A stretch of DNA of 64,000 nucleotides from Psychrobacter pasteurii (lineage in GTDB: Bacteria > Pseudomonadota > Gammaproteobacteria > Pseudomonadales > Moraxellaceae). The position numbers were made by a program, and so were the translations under genes. The stretch covers positions 1-64,000 of the forward strand of contig NZ_FUGD01000131.1 in NCBI RefSeq assembly GCF_900162815.1. The letters run 5' to 3'. The notes beneath the pieces were generated by a model. That model was not told the origin of the DNA. It ran no database searches and saw only the letters and a list, made by a program, of their open reading frames with translations. Below are positions 35,202-44,146 of this stretch, in pieces (within the stretch, counting starts at the first letter, position 1; every line of letters starts with the position of its first letter).

Positions 35202-35891
35202 ATGACTGATACAACCCACAAGCCCCTGCTTAATAAACTTTTAACTGTAGCAGGTATCGGTTTATTCTCGGTAACATTTGCACATGCTGATGTGACTTTG
35301 AAAGTAGATGATAATATTAAAGTCACTGTGTTAAACGGTAAGCAGTACAACACCAGCTTATTTCAACCCTTACAAAAAACCTTTACCTTACAGCCAGGTA
35401 AGCACGTTATCACAGCCAAATATGATCGTCTGTATGATCTTACTGGTGATAATCATGATTATTTGCGCTCTGGAAATGTAACAGTAACTGCTGACTTAGA
35501 AGACAACCAAACCTATCGTTTGGCAATGCCAGGTCAACCAGAAAGATACCAAGAGGCCCAGAAATACGCTAAGGCTCCAACTTTAGCAGTGATGAAAGGC
35601 TCAACTGTGATAGCACAGACAAAAGGCACCACTGAACAAGGTGGCTTATTCTCAGGTCTGTCTTCTATATTTGGTGGCAATGACGCGCAGATCGAGAACC
35701 AAAAAGCGATTGCTGCAGTTAATAGCTCATCAACCACTACTCAATCTAATTCGGCTACAGCTATTGCTCCCGTTGAAGCCACTACGACCAGTAATAGTGC
35801 CAAAGCAGATACTTTAGACAACTTCATGCAGTTGTGGTTACAAGCGACTCCTAATGAGCGTGAAAAAATCCGTCAGTGGATTCAAAAGTAA
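35202..35891 (+). CDS. DUF2057 (YccT-like) exported protein
   Basis: A 229-residue protein with an N-terminal signal peptide (cleavage after A-H-A, about residue 28). The mature N-terminal half matches the DUF2057 pattern: V-T-L-K-V-D-D-N-I-K-V-T-V-L-N-G-K, then F-T-L-Q-P-G-K-H-V-I-T-A-K-Y-D, and D-L-E-D-N-Q-T-Y-R-L. The C-terminal half is Thr/Ser/Ala-rich and probably disordered, ending in a short helix (D-N-F-M-Q-L-W-L-Q-A-T-P-N-E-R-E). Function is unknown. It has its own terminator. Confidence 0.8.
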   Translation: MTDTTHKPLLNKLLTVAGIGLFSVTFAHADVTLKVDDNIKVTVLNGKQYNTSLFQPLQKTFTLQPGKHVITAKYDRLYDLTGDNHDYLRSGNVTVTADLEDNQTYRLAMPGQPERYQEAQKYAKAPTLAVMKGSTVIAQTKGTTEQGGLFSGLSSIFGGNDAQIENQKAIAAVNSSSTTTQSNSATAIAPVEATTTSNSAKADTLDNFMQLWLQATPNEREKIRQWIQK

Positions 35892-35968
35892 CTGTTGTTT
35901 TGAACTAGACCTCAATTTGTTCTTTTATGGCTTATTAAGCTACGTTTAAAAACAATAATAGTCTATTA

Positions 35969-35997
35969 AACCCGTCAGCTTACTGGCGGGTTTTTTA
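35969..35997 (+). terminator. intrinsic terminator after the DUF2057 gene
   Basis: A 10-bp stem with one G-U pair (35969-35978 with 35983-35992), a CTTA loop, then a T run. Confidence 0.88.
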
Positions 35998-36166
35998 TTA
36001 ATTGCATAATAAAATAAAAGGTTGGAGGCAAAGGCTAAAACGGTATAACGCCTTTACAATATGGCATAGTTTTAATATATTTATTTTGATAGTATATTGT
36101 TAATTGCATAGGACACCTGTGCATGAGAGTGGTTAAATAAATCAATTATAAATAAGGATTTTTACT

Positions 36167-36808
36167 ATGGCACATTTACGTTTAGGTGATGATGCTCCAA
36201 ACTTTGACGCCCCAACAACTGAGGGTGATATTAACTTTTATGATTGGGCAGGTGATAACTGGGTAGTATTCTTTTCACACCCAGCTGACTTTACCCCAGT
36301 ATGTACTACTGAATTAGGTCGTGCTGCAGCCTTAAATGGTGAGTTTCAAAAGCGTGGTGTTAAGCCAATCTGTATCTCTGTAGATGATGTAGAAGATCAT
36401 AAAGCGTGGGCAAGTGATATTGGTGAGACTCAAGGTACTGCTTTAAACTTCCCAATTATTGGTGATGAGAATAAAAAAGTTGCTGAATTATACGACATGA
36501 TTCACCCAAATGCGGCGACTACTCACACAGTACGTAGCGTATTTATCATTGATCCAAAGAAAAAAGTACGTTTGATCCTAACTTACCCAGCAAGTGTTGG
36601 CCGTAACTTTGATGAAATCCTTCGTGCTATTGATGCGCTACAATTAACAGATGAGTATAACGTTGCTACTCCTGTAGATTGGAAAGATGGTGATGACGTT
36701 ATCATCCCACCAAGCATCAAAACTGAAGATATCTCTGAAAAAGATTATCCAAAAGGCTTCACTGAGATTAAACCTTACTTACGTACTACACCTCAGCCAA
36801 ATAAATAA
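36167..36808 (+). CDS. peroxiredoxin, 1-Cys Prx6 subfamily
   Basis: A 213-residue cytoplasmic thiol peroxidase that reduces hydrogen peroxide and organic peroxides. The active site is P-A-D-F-T-P-V-C-T-T-E, with the peroxidatic Cys near residue 46. The extended C-terminal domain (W-K-D-G-D-D-V-I-I-P-P-S, then P-Y-L-R) is typical of Prx6, which mostly use a single cysteine and an outside reductant. Apart from one Cys downstream (in P-I-C-I-S-V-D-D), no C-terminal resolving Cys is seen. A good AAGGAT site precedes the ATG, and codon use suggests strong expression. Confidence 0.93.
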   Translation: MAHLRLGDDAPNFDAPTTEGDINFYDWAGDNWVVFFSHPADFTPVCTTELGRAAALNGEFQKRGVKPICISVDDVEDHKAWASDIGETQGTALNFPIIGDENKKVAELYDMIHPNAATTHTVRSVFIIDPKKKVRLILTYPASVGRNFDEILRAIDALQLTDEYNVATPVDWKDGDDVIIPPSIKTEDISEKDYPKGFTEIKPYLRTTPQPNK

Positions 36809-36860
36809 CGGCAGGTAGTAAGGCTAAACGGTTTAAAGACCAGAAGCTAAGTAAAATAAA

Positions 36861-36895
36861 AAGCTCCCACAAAATAAGTTGTGGGGGCTTTTTTT
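36861..36895 (+). terminator. intrinsic terminator after the peroxiredoxin gene
   Basis: A 12-bp stem with one G-U pair (36861-36872 with 36879-36890) and a 6-base loop is followed by T7. Confidence 0.9.
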
Positions 36896-37071
36896 ATCTG
36901 TTTATACTATTAAAACTTAGACAATCAAAATAAAACTTATAAAACGAAAACCTATTTTATTAACAAATATTGATATGGTGTTATTCATTGAATTTGATAT
37001 GATTAGAGAGCAAGTAGGGATAACTAAAACTATATATATCAAAGATAAAACTAAATCAAAGGGAGTTTGAA

Positions 37072-37701
37072 ATGAAAAAACTATACTTAACTCGTATGGC
37101 GCCTAATCCACGTAAAGTAATCATTCTTTTGCAAGCTAAGGGCATAGATATCGACGACATTGATGATATTGATGTGATTGATATCGACATGACAAAGGGT
37201 GAGCATTTAACTGAAGAGTTTCGTAAGATTAATCCGCTACAGTTATTGCCGGTATTAGTGCTTCAAGATGGCACCGTACTCAATGACTCACAAGCAATTT
37301 GTGAGTACTTAGATAGAGTCTACGGAGAGCGCTCCGTGATGGGCAATGATGTGGTTCAGCGTGCTCAGGTGTGCTCTATAAGACGAACCGCTGAATTTGA
37401 AGTGCTATATAACTTTATGCTCGCATTCCAACACAGTCATCCATCAAAGGCCAAACGGGTAGATCAAGTGCCTGAGTTTGCAGCCAAATCCATTAAAAGA
37501 GCTGAAAAAGTCTTGCCTTACTTTAACGATATTCTAAAAGACAAAGATTACTTAGTCGGTGACCAGTTAAGTTATGCAGATATCGTCTTTTATATTGGTT
37601 TAGATTTTGGAAGATTATTGAAGTTTGATCCAACCGCACATGGTGAAGGCATCGCTCGTTTCTACAATTCAATGAATGAACGCTTTGGTCTTAAAAAGTA
37701 A
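37072..37701 (+). CDS. glutathione S-transferase family protein
   Basis: A 209-residue soluble protein with a thioredoxin-like N-terminal domain and a helical C-terminal domain. The N-terminus (L-Y-L-T-R-M-A-P-N-P-R-K-V) and the cis-Pro block L-L-P-V-L-V-L-Q-D-G, with the S-Q-A-I-C-E-Y-L glutathione-binding motif, identify the GST family. An unusual Ile-Asp run (residues 25-40, I-D-I-D-D-I-D-D-I-D-V-I-D-I-D-M) replaces the usual short beta-alpha turn; the DNA holds a 9-bp direct repeat 33 bp apart. It is followed after 8 bases by a lipoprotein gene, so the two are probably cotranscribed. Substrate unknown. Confidence 0.88.
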   Translation: MKKLYLTRMAPNPRKVIILLQAKGIDIDDIDDIDVIDIDMTKGEHLTEEFRKINPLQLLPVLVLQDGTVLNDSQAICEYLDRVYGERSVMGNDVVQRAQVCSIRRTAEFEVLYNFMLAFQHSHPSKAKRVDQVPEFAAKSIKRAEKVLPYFNDILKDKDYLVGDQLSYADIVFYIGLDFGRLLKFDPTAHGEGIARFYNSMNERFGLKK

Positions 37702-37709
37702 GGAATATT

Positions 37710-38558
37710 ATGCTGTCTGCAAAAACTCTGTTTATTACTATGGTTACAGGTAGCCTACTACTAACCGGTTGTCAAAAAATAGATTCACTCACTTCCCAAT
37801 CTACTGCAGCCCAGTCCAATACTATGATAAATACTGAAAACAAGCTGATACTCAATACAGCGACTTTGGCTGACTATCATTGGCAATTACTGTCTGCCAA
37901 GGACAAGCAAGGTGATCCCTTATCAGCTTTAGAAGCGATTAAAGACCAGGTGCGCTTGAAGTTCTATCTGCAACAAAGTACTCAATATGCCAGCTTCACG
38001 GTAGGCTGTAATAGTATGAGCGGTAACTTTACGATATCCAATCAGCAGCTAAAAATTGGCGATGTTATAAGTACTGAGATGTATTGTGAAGATCTAGACC
38101 CAGCAGAAAGGCTGATGGCTCAATTAATGCCGGGTAATAGTAAGCTTAAGCTATCTGTTGAAAACCCGAGTAAGTCAACCACGACTCAGCCGCTGTTAAC
38201 TCAGGAATTTGCGACAGGGGAGACTTTGGTTTGGCAAGGTACTGCAACTGCAGAAGCTAAGTATCAGCAGCAGCCCGATCTGGTCTTTTGGGAAGTGAAC
38301 CATCAGCTTCAAGATTGTCCTAATCCTGATCAAAAGACCTGCCTGAAAGTAAGACCGGTTTATTATGATGAACAGGGTATTAAAAAAGGGGTAGGTGACT
38401 GGGATATCTTTGTAGATAATATTGAAGGCTATAACCATGATAGCAGTGTCGATACTGTGCTGCGCCTAAAGCGTTTTACGGTTGACCCAGTAGAGGTTAA
38501 GGGTAAGCAGTTTGTCTATGTGTTTGACCGTATTGTCGAAAGCTCTGTAGTTAACTAA
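37710..38558 (+). CDS. META and DUF4377 domain lipoprotein
   Basis: A 282-residue lipoprotein with a signal peptide ending in the lipobox L-L-T-G-C (Cys about 21). Residues ~50-150 form a META domain (Y-H-W-Q-L-L-S-A-K, then V-G-C-N-S-M-S-G-N-F-T-I, and T-E-M-Y-C-E), the fold of HslJ. Residues ~190-280 match DUF4377 (C-L-K-V-R-P-V-Y-Y-D-E and D-N-I-E-G-Y-N-H). META proteins are linked to motility, heat-shock or drug resistance in different bacteria, so no specific role is assigned. Probably cotranscribed with the GST gene. Confidence 0.82.
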   Translation: MLSAKTLFITMVTGSLLLTGCQKIDSLTSQSTAAQSNTMINTENKLILNTATLADYHWQLLSAKDKQGDPLSALEAIKDQVRLKFYLQQSTQYASFTVGCNSMSGNFTISNQQLKIGDVISTEMYCEDLDPAERLMAQLMPGNSKLKLSVENPSKSTTTQPLLTQEFATGETLVWQGTATAEAKYQQQPDLVFWEVNHQLQDCPNPDQKTCLKVRPVYYDEQGIKKGVGDWDIFVDNIEGYNHDSSVDTVLRLKRFTVDPVEVKGKQFVYVFDRIVESSVVN

Positions 38559-38616
38559 AGCTAGAAGCTGGGCTGCTTGAGCCAATAAAGTATTAACCGG
38601 TTATTAAATTATTAAA

Positions 38617-38655
38617 ATAAAAAATCGCCTATATAAGTTATAGGCGATTTTTTTT
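38617..38655. terminator. bidirectional terminator between the META lipoprotein gene and ruvC
   Basis: A perfect 12-bp stem (38621-38632 with 38640-38651, core ATCGCCTAT) is flanked by A and T runs, serving both convergent genes. Confidence 0.9.
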
Positions 38656-38666
38656 AAGACTTAGTT

Positions 38667-39251
38667 TTATTTTAAACTGGCCAAGTCCTCTTCAGTTAAG
38701 CGCCAACGTCCTTTTTTCTTGGATGCACCACGACCACGTAGCGTGGTATTCATAAGAAGCTTGTTCATAGAGTGGCTAGAGTGAGCATGGCAAATAGCGC
38801 AGGCAAGACCATCGGCGGCATCTTGTTGCGGGGTGACATCAAGCTTTAAGATACGACAGACCATCTCTTGCACCTGACCCTTATCGGCCGCGCCATAGCC
38901 ACAGACTGCTTGTTTAATTTGTCGTGCGGTGTATTCAGACACCTCTAAGTCTAAAGCTACCAAAGCGGCAATAGCAGCTCCACGGGCTTGGCCTAATTTT
39001 AGAGCAGAGTCGGGGTTTTCAGCCATAAAGACTTGCTCAACGGCGGCATGAATAGGTTCATCAGAGTATTTTTGATGGTATTGAGTAATCCGGGTAATCC
39101 CATTGAATATGCGCTTTAGACGTTCTGGCATCTCTTTGGTGTCGGTTCTGATGGTGCCAGCATCCAGATAACGTAAGGTATCTCCTTTTTGATGAATAAT
39201 ACCGTAACCTGTCATTCTAGAGCCGGGATCAATACCAATAATTATCGCCAT
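38667..39251 (-). CDS. ruvC: Holliday junction endonuclease RuvC
   Basis: RuvC cuts Holliday junctions symmetrically after RuvAB branch migration. Acidic active-site residues are visible in [12 protein letters not shown] (Asp near residue 7), A-V-E-Q-V-F (Glu) and D-A-A-D-G-L-A-C-A (Asp pair). The protein is 194 residues, about 20 longer than E. coli RuvC because of a basic C-terminal tail rich in Arg/Lys (about residues 165-185). It is separate from ruvA and ruvB. Confidence 0.95.
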   Translation of the reverse strand: MAIIIGIDPGSRMTGYGIIHQKGDTLRYLDAGTIRTDTKEMPERLKRIFNGITRITQYHQKYSDEPIHAAVEQVFMAENPDSALKLGQARGAAIAALVALDLEVSEYTARQIKQAVCGYGAADKGQVQEMVCRILKLDVTPQQDAADGLACAICHAHSSHSMNKLLMNTTLRGRGASKKKGRWRLTEEDLASLK

Positions 39252-39436
39252 AATAAATCAAATTATCCTAAAGATTATAAAGTTTGTGCTGCAGAATTTT
39301 GTTGAATACAGACAAAATTTCAGTATTATTCCTCAACAAAATTCACTTAAGATTTGATAGTATAGCAAGCCATCCCCATATATCTAATACATATTAAATT
39401 TTAGTTATTTTCAAAATCAAAATAGGACGACACATT

Positions 39437-40075
39437 ATGGGTCAATTAGTTGGCTTAGCCATCGTATGGTTTATTATTGAAATGCTACTGTGGTATTTAG
39501 TGGCACAATTTATCAGTGGCTGGTGGGTATTCATCTGGTTTATCGTGGCTGCTGTTATTGGGCTTAGCTTAATACGTCGTGGTATGACTACCTTAAACCC
39601 TATGGCGCAGCAGATGAAAGCAGGGGGTATGATGAATCCCGCCATGCGTCCACCTGAAGACACCATTATCAAAACGGTAGCTATGGCAGTAGGAGGATTA
39701 TTACTTCTGATACCTGGTCTACTGTCTGACATTCTAGCCTTGTTAGTAGTCTTACCACCTGTGCAGAAAAAACTAAAAGATATGGCCAATAATTACGTCA
39801 TGAATAATCAGCAAAAAATGATGGAAATGATGGCAAAACAGATGGGCGGTCAAATGGGAGGTCAAAATCCATTTGGTGGCATGGGTGCTGGTGGTAATCC
39901 ATTTGGAGGTCAAAACCCATTCGGCGGCGGTCAAAACCCATTCAACAACCAACCAGGCTCTAAAAATGCTAGCCCATTTGGTAATGGATTTAAGCAAAAC
40001 ACTACGGTAGATGGCTCAGCTAAGCCGGTTATCAAAGATGTGAAAAAATTAGAGAAGCCTGCTAACGATGAATAG
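39437..40075 (+). CDS. fxsA: FxsA-family membrane protein with Asn-Pro-Phe-Gly repeat tail
   Basis: A 212-residue inner-membrane protein. The N-terminal part has three or four hydrophobic segments and the FxsA core (W-W-V-F-I-W-F-I-V-A-A-V-I-G, the M-T-T-L-N-P block, then L-L-L-I-P-G-L-L-S-D-I-L-A-L-L). E. coli FxsA counteracts phage T7 exclusion by plasmid F; its normal role is unknown. The C-terminal 85 residues are hydrophilic and low-complexity, with Met/Gln-rich sequence followed by repeated N-P-F-G-G and Q-N-P-F units (about residues 145-175), unlike the shorter E. coli protein. Confidence 0.85.
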   Translation: MGQLVGLAIVWFIIEMLLWYLVAQFISGWWVFIWFIVAAVIGLSLIRRGMTTLNPMAQQMKAGGMMNPAMRPPEDTIIKTVAMAVGGLLLLIPGLLSDILALLVVLPPVQKKLKDMANNYVMNNQQKMMEMMAKQMGGQMGGQNPFGGMGAGGNPFGGQNPFGGGQNPFNNQPGSKNASPFGNGFKQNTTVDGSAKPVIKDVKKLEKPANDE

Positions 40076-40087
40076 CCGGTTAGATAT

Positions 40088-40164
40088 GCCAGTTAAATAA
40101 ATAACCAACTGGCTTTTGTCCAAACAATAAAAAAACCCTTTTACTTCAAGTAAAAGGGTTTTTT
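40088..40164 (+). terminator. two tandem terminators after fxsA
   Basis: The first hairpin pairs GCCAGTT (40088-40094) with AACTGGC (40107-40113) and is followed by TTTT. The second, much stronger one pairs 40130-40144 around a short loop with the segment ending in TTTTTT near 40164. Confidence 0.85.
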
Positions 40165-40213
40165 GATAGCTTACAAATCAAAGTTTATTATTTAACTTAA
40201 TAAGCCATAACAG

Positions 40214-40408
40214 AATTTAGAACCGAAGTGCCGCTGTTGGATGGGGACCCATGAACCGTGAAGTTCAGGGCGGATGTGTCACTGTCTCTTAAGGTTTCCT
40301 GAGACACTGCAAGCAGTGCAGGCATACGCAATGAAACAATAGATAGCACATCCATTTAGTGCATTATCGGCTCAGGGAATAACATCCACTGGCGAACACT
40401 TCAGAGTA
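40214..40408 (-). ncRNA. ssrS: 6S RNA
   Basis: 6S RNA mimics an open promoter and sequesters the sigma-70 RNA polymerase holoenzyme. Read on the minus strand, the sequence has the conserved gamma-proteobacterial 5' part (CTCTGAAGTGTTCGCC and CCCTGAGCCGAT). It also has a middle segment with GTGACACATCC and a 3' end (GCGGCACTTCGG) that pairs with the 5' end to close the long hairpin. The length of about 195 nt fits the family. The ends are estimated from the promoter and the closing stem, so they may be off by a few bases. It lies between fxsA and gpmI, opposite to both. Confidence 0.88.
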
Positions 40409-40413
40409 TTTAA

Positions 40414-40442
40414 ATACTAACCAATTTTTTATGAACTTGCAA
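40414..40442 (-). promoter_or_regulatory. 6S RNA promoter
   Basis: On the minus strand, TTGCAA (40437-40442), a 17-base spacer and TAGTAT (40414-40419) predict transcription starting at about 40407-40408, exactly where the 6S homology begins. Confidence 0.7.
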
Positions 40443-40745
40443 ACCTAAAGCTATATAAGTTTGTTAATAATGTTAACAAAGACTCAAGCCAGAGAATTGT
40501 TTGCTTGTATATCTTAAGTTTCAATTTAGAGGATATGGTTAATATTAACTTCTATATTATCGCTCTAAACCCCTTATATTACAGGCGTTCACAATCTTAC
40601 ATTATAGTTAAACTGGCGAGTGTGTTAGAATTAGATAGTCAATTTTGATGTTCATTTTAATAGTTTTGTATATTTGATTTAATTTTCCAACCTTAAAGAA
40701 TCTAACTTTCCTTGAAATATTGCACTACAAATGGAGATAAAGTAA
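40443..40745. other. AT-rich spacer before gpmI
   Basis: Apart from the 6S promoter at its left end, this stretch should hold the gpmI promoter. A GGAG site (40734-40737) precedes the ATG. No gene, RNA or repeat is convincing here. Confidence 0.4.
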
Positions 40746-42338
40746 ATGGTAGCAGCTGATAACAACAAAAAAATTCCACACGTTCTAATGATTTTAGATG
40801 GCTTTGGATATCGTGAGGATGAGCAGGACAATGCGGTCGCTGCTGCCACCACGCCCAATCTAGATCGTATCTACAGCACTTATGCACATGGCTTAATCTC
40901 AGGGTCGGGTGAAGATGTGGGTTTACCTGAAGGTCAGTTTGGTAACTCAGAAGTAGGTCATATGAACTTAGGAGCGGGCCGAGTGCTTTTCCAAGACTCT
41001 ACCCGTATCTCTCGTGATATCAAAAACCGTGATTTTTATAAAAACCCTGCTTTATTAGAAGCTCTAGATGCAGTGAAAGATGGAGAGGGTAACTTGCATA
41101 TCATGGGTCTATTATCAGATGGTGGCGTTCACGCTCACCAAGACCATATTGAAGCCATGTGTCATGCCGCTGTAGTCCATGGGGCGACTGGGGTCTATGT
41201 TCACTGTTTCTTAGATGGCCGTGATACACCACCAAAATCTGCTGATAAATACATTAAGCGTCTAAAAGAGTTCTTAGCTAACTTAAATGCTTATTATGAA
41301 AGTAATGTGCAGATTGCCAGTATTATTGGTCGCTACTATGCTATGGACCGTGACAATCGCTGGGATAGAGTAGAGAAGGCTTATAACCTATTGACCTTAG
41401 GGGAGTCAGAGAGAATGGCTACACGAGCAGATGGCGCAGTTCAGGCGGCTTATAAATCTCGTGAGACAGATGAGTTTGTTAGTCCAACGACGGTAATTGA
41501 GCATGGTGAGACACCAACGACTATTAACGATCATGATGCCGTTATCTTCATGAACTTCCGTGCTGATAGAGCCCGTGAGTTAAGCCAAGCTTTCATCTTA
41601 CCAGATCATGAGTTTTCAGGATTTGCCCGTAAGAAGCAGCCTAATTTATCGGCTTTTGTCATGATGACTCATTACTCTGACGAGTTGGCTGCTAACCCAA
41701 AAACTTCAGTAGCTTATAAGCCAACCACACTACATAACACCCTAGGTGAGTATCTACAAAATAATGACAAAACCCAACTAAGAATTGCTGAGACTGAGAA
41801 GTTTGCTCACGTTACGTTTTTCTTTAGTGGTGGTAAAGAAGATGAGTTCACCGGTGAGTCTCGTATTCTAATTCCATCACCGGATGTGGAAACTTATGAC
41901 TTAAAGCCAGAGATGAGCGCTCCGGAAGTCACCAAAAGCTTAGTAGAAGCTATTGAATCTGGTAAGTATGATGTGTTGGTAGTGAACTATGCCAATGGTG
42001 ACATGGTAGGTCACACTGGTAACTTTGACGCAGCAGTTAAAGCCGTAGAGGCCTTGGATGTGGCTGTCGGTGAAGTGGCTGAAGCAGTTATTAAAGCCGG
42101 TGGACATATGTTAATTACAGCAGACCATGGTAACTGTGAGCAGATGCAGGACTACGAAAGTGGTCAGGTGCATACGCAGCATACCACCGAACAGGTTCCT
42201 TTGATTTATGTGGGCGATAAAAAGGTAACAGTCCGTGAAGGCGGTAAACTAAGTGATGTGGCGCCAACGCTATTAGATCTAATGGGTCTTGAGATACCTA
42301 AAGAAATGACGGGTATCAACTTGTTAGAAGCTAAATAG
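40746..42338 (+). CDS. gpmI: 2,3-bisphosphoglycerate-independent phosphoglycerate mutase
   Basis: GpmI interconverts 3- and 2-phosphoglycerate in glycolysis and gluconeogenesis, using manganese and a phosphoserine intermediate. The 530-residue enzyme is close to the usual ~515. It has the metal site M-I-L-D-G-F-G-Y, the catalytic Ser in [11 protein letters not shown], the [10 protein letters not shown] block, [10 protein letters not shown] and the second metal site A-D-H-G-N-C-E-Q-M. It is followed by ctpA after 86 bases without a clear terminator. Confidence 0.97.
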   Translation: MVAADNNKKIPHVLMILDGFGYREDEQDNAVAAATTPNLDRIYSTYAHGLISGSGEDVGLPEGQFGNSEVGHMNLGAGRVLFQDSTRISRDIKNRDFYKNPALLEALDAVKDGEGNLHIMGLLSDGGVHAHQDHIEAMCHAAVVHGATGVYVHCFLDGRDTPPKSADKYIKRLKEFLANLNAYYESNVQIASIIGRYYAMDRDNRWDRVEKAYNLLTLGESERMATRADGAVQAAYKSRETDEFVSPTTVIEHGETPTTINDHDAVIFMNFRADRARELSQAFILPDHEFSGFARKKQPNLSAFVMMTHYSDELAANPKTSVAYKPTTLHNTLGEYLQNNDKTQLRIAETEKFAHVTFFFSGGKEDEFTGESRILIPSPDVETYDLKPEMSAPEVTKSLVEAIESGKYDVLVVNYANGDMVGHTGNFDAAVKAVEALDVAVGEVAEAVIKAGGHMLITADHGNCEQMQDYESGQVHTQHTTEQVPLIYVGDKKVTVREGGKLSDVAPTLLDLMGLEIPKEMTGINLLEAK

Positions 42339-42424
42339 TCATCAGCTAAGTTATAAGCTAAATAACAGGTCAAGATTACCCTAGGACGATACTCTCTTCA
42401 CGACAACCGATAGTAGAGCATGTG

Positions 42425-43999
42425 ATGCAATTTGAACCTCTTCAAAACATATCAAAAAACCAGGAGTCTATGACTCCTAGTAAGTCTTGGTTAGCCATGC
42501 TTAATTCTCGTAAGGTGGGTCATGCGACTGGTCTTACGCTGTTGTCTTTAACGGTTGCTATCAGTGGCTGTTCTTCTATAGGACAGTCACAGACTTCTGG
42601 ACTAAATAGCGACAATGCTACCGCTGTCATATCGGATTCTGAGGCGAATGCTCAACCCAACTCAGAAGCGGCAAAAAAGCTTAATGATTTGGCAGTTAGT
42701 GCTAAAAGGTCTGAAGAATCTTGCGTGGATGACTGTGATGATGTGGATGCTATCGCCTATGTTGATGATGATATAGAGAGTTACGAAGACATAGATTCGC
42801 AGCCAGCTCTGATTGATATAGAAGACGATGATATCGATGACTTGGATAATGAAGTCGAAGGTGAGAGATTAGGGGTAGAACATGTCCCGCTTAATGCTAT
42901 CTCACCACAGACGCTACAAGCTTTTGTAGAGGTTATCGATGTTATTCGTCATGACTATGTCAAACCTGTTAATGATGAGATGTTATTTCAGCAAGCCATA
43001 ACAGGGATGCTAGAAAAGCTAGATAAGCATGCTGAGTATTTAACACCAGAGAATTACGACAACCTGCGCAGCTTCACTGATGGTGAAATTGCACAAGTAG
43101 GTTTGGTGGTGAGGTATAACCCCAGTCAGCAGGCTTGGGTGGTCACCTCGGTACTAAGCCAATCCTCTGCTAAGCAAGAAGGGATTAAAGTCGGCGATAG
43201 GTTATTACGTATTAAAAATGCGGAACTAACCTCAGATATGACTGAACAAGATGTTCAGCAACTGCTATCTGGTATTGCTGGCTCTCAAGTTGAAGTTACT
43301 GTCATGAGCGCCCAAGGGAGTTCGCGGCGTAACATAACTTTGCAGCGTAATCTGGCAGCTGATAATGAGCTCACTGTGACCGTCAAAGATGGCATCGCCA
43401 TAATTCGCTTACCTGTTTTCCAAAACGGCTCTAAAGATCAATTAATTAGTGCCTTAAAGCAAACAGGGGCAGCGGTAACTGGTGTCGTTATTGATGTGCG
43501 TAACAACCCAGGGGGCGTATTATCCTCTGCGATTGATATCGGTAGCTTGTTTATCAAAGAAGGAGATCTGATTCAGGTCAGAAGTCGTACCAATCACAGT
43601 CAACTGATTAAACCTAAGGGTAAGCCTTATTTATCCGATTTACCGGTTGTTGTCCTACAAAACCGTTATTCTGCCTCTGCAGCTGAAGTGCTGGCAAGTA
43701 GCTTCAAAAGCAATCAACGGGCACAAATTGTGGGCGAGCAAAGCTTTGGTAAAGGTACCGTTCAAGAAGTGGTGCCCCTCAAATCGGGTGGAGGTATCAA
43801 GCTTACGGTAGCCGAGTACCGTAGTACCAAAGGGGAGCTTATAGACGGTATTGGAGTCAAGCCTGATGTTGTTTTAGCTCACGATGGTTCAGATTGGCAG
43901 CAAACCGCAGTGAATTTGTTATTGTCTCAAGACCGACCCTTTGGGATTAAGTTTGATACAAAGTTTGATGATGACAGCCTCATGCTCAACGACTATTAA
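42425..43999 (+). CDS. ctpA: carboxyl-terminal processing peptidase (S41 family), predicted lipoprotein
   Basis: A periplasmic serine protease of the Prc/CtpA family that trims the C-termini of envelope proteins. The N-terminus is a hydrophobic signal ending in A-I-S-G-C-S-S, a likely lipobox (Cys about 50 from the chosen ATG). A strongly acidic region follows (about residues 95-150, many Asp/Glu), then the S41 N-terminal segment, a PDZ domain (about 215-300, with G-D-R-L-L-R-I) and the protease domain. The catalytic Ser lies in R-Y-S-A-S-A-A-E-V-L-A and the Lys in G-E-Q-S-F-G-K-G-T-V-Q. Translation could start at the ATG at 42425 or at one 14 codons later. gpmI lies just upstream, and the two may share a transcript. 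Confidence 0.9.
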   Translation: MQFEPLQNISKNQESMTPSKSWLAMLNSRKVGHATGLTLLSLTVAISGCSSIGQSQTSGLNSDNATAVISDSEANAQPNSEAAKKLNDLAVSAKRSEESCVDDCDDVDAIAYVDDDIESYEDIDSQPALIDIEDDDIDDLDNEVEGERLGVEHVPLNAISPQTLQAFVEVIDVIRHDYVKPVNDEMLFQQAITGMLEKLDKHAEYLTPENYDNLRSFTDGEIAQVGLVVRYNPSQQAWVVTSVLSQSSAKQEGIKVGDRLLRIKNAELTSDMTEQDVQQLLSGIAGSQVEVTVMSAQGSSRRNITLQRNLAADNELTVTVKDGIAIIRLPVFQNGSKDQLISALKQTGAAVTGVVIDVRNNPGGVLSSAIDIGSLFIKEGDLIQVRSRTNHSQLIKPKGKPYLSDLPVVVLQNRYSASAAEVLASSFKSNQRAQIVGEQSFGKGTVQEVVPLKSGGGIKLTVAEYRSTKGELIDGIGVKPDVVLAHDGSDWQQTAVNLLLSQDRPFGIKFDTKFDDDSLMLNDY

Positions 44000-44080
44000 T
44001 GGTTAAAGACCAATCAAATTAAAGGCCAATCAATTAGTAAGTAATTGATATTTAGCCCTATAAATAAGTTTTTAACATAA

Positions 44081-44117
44081 AAAAAGAGCTTCTATCAGAT
44101 AGAGGCTCTTTTTTTAT
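44081..44117. terminator. bidirectional terminator between ctpA and gacA
   Basis: A ~14-bp stem with one G-U pair (arms near 44081-44094 and 44100-44113, core AAGAGCTTCTAT) has A and T flanks on either side. Confidence 0.85.
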
Positions 44118-44146
44118 TGGCTAGTTACCCGTTATAGCACACAAGC

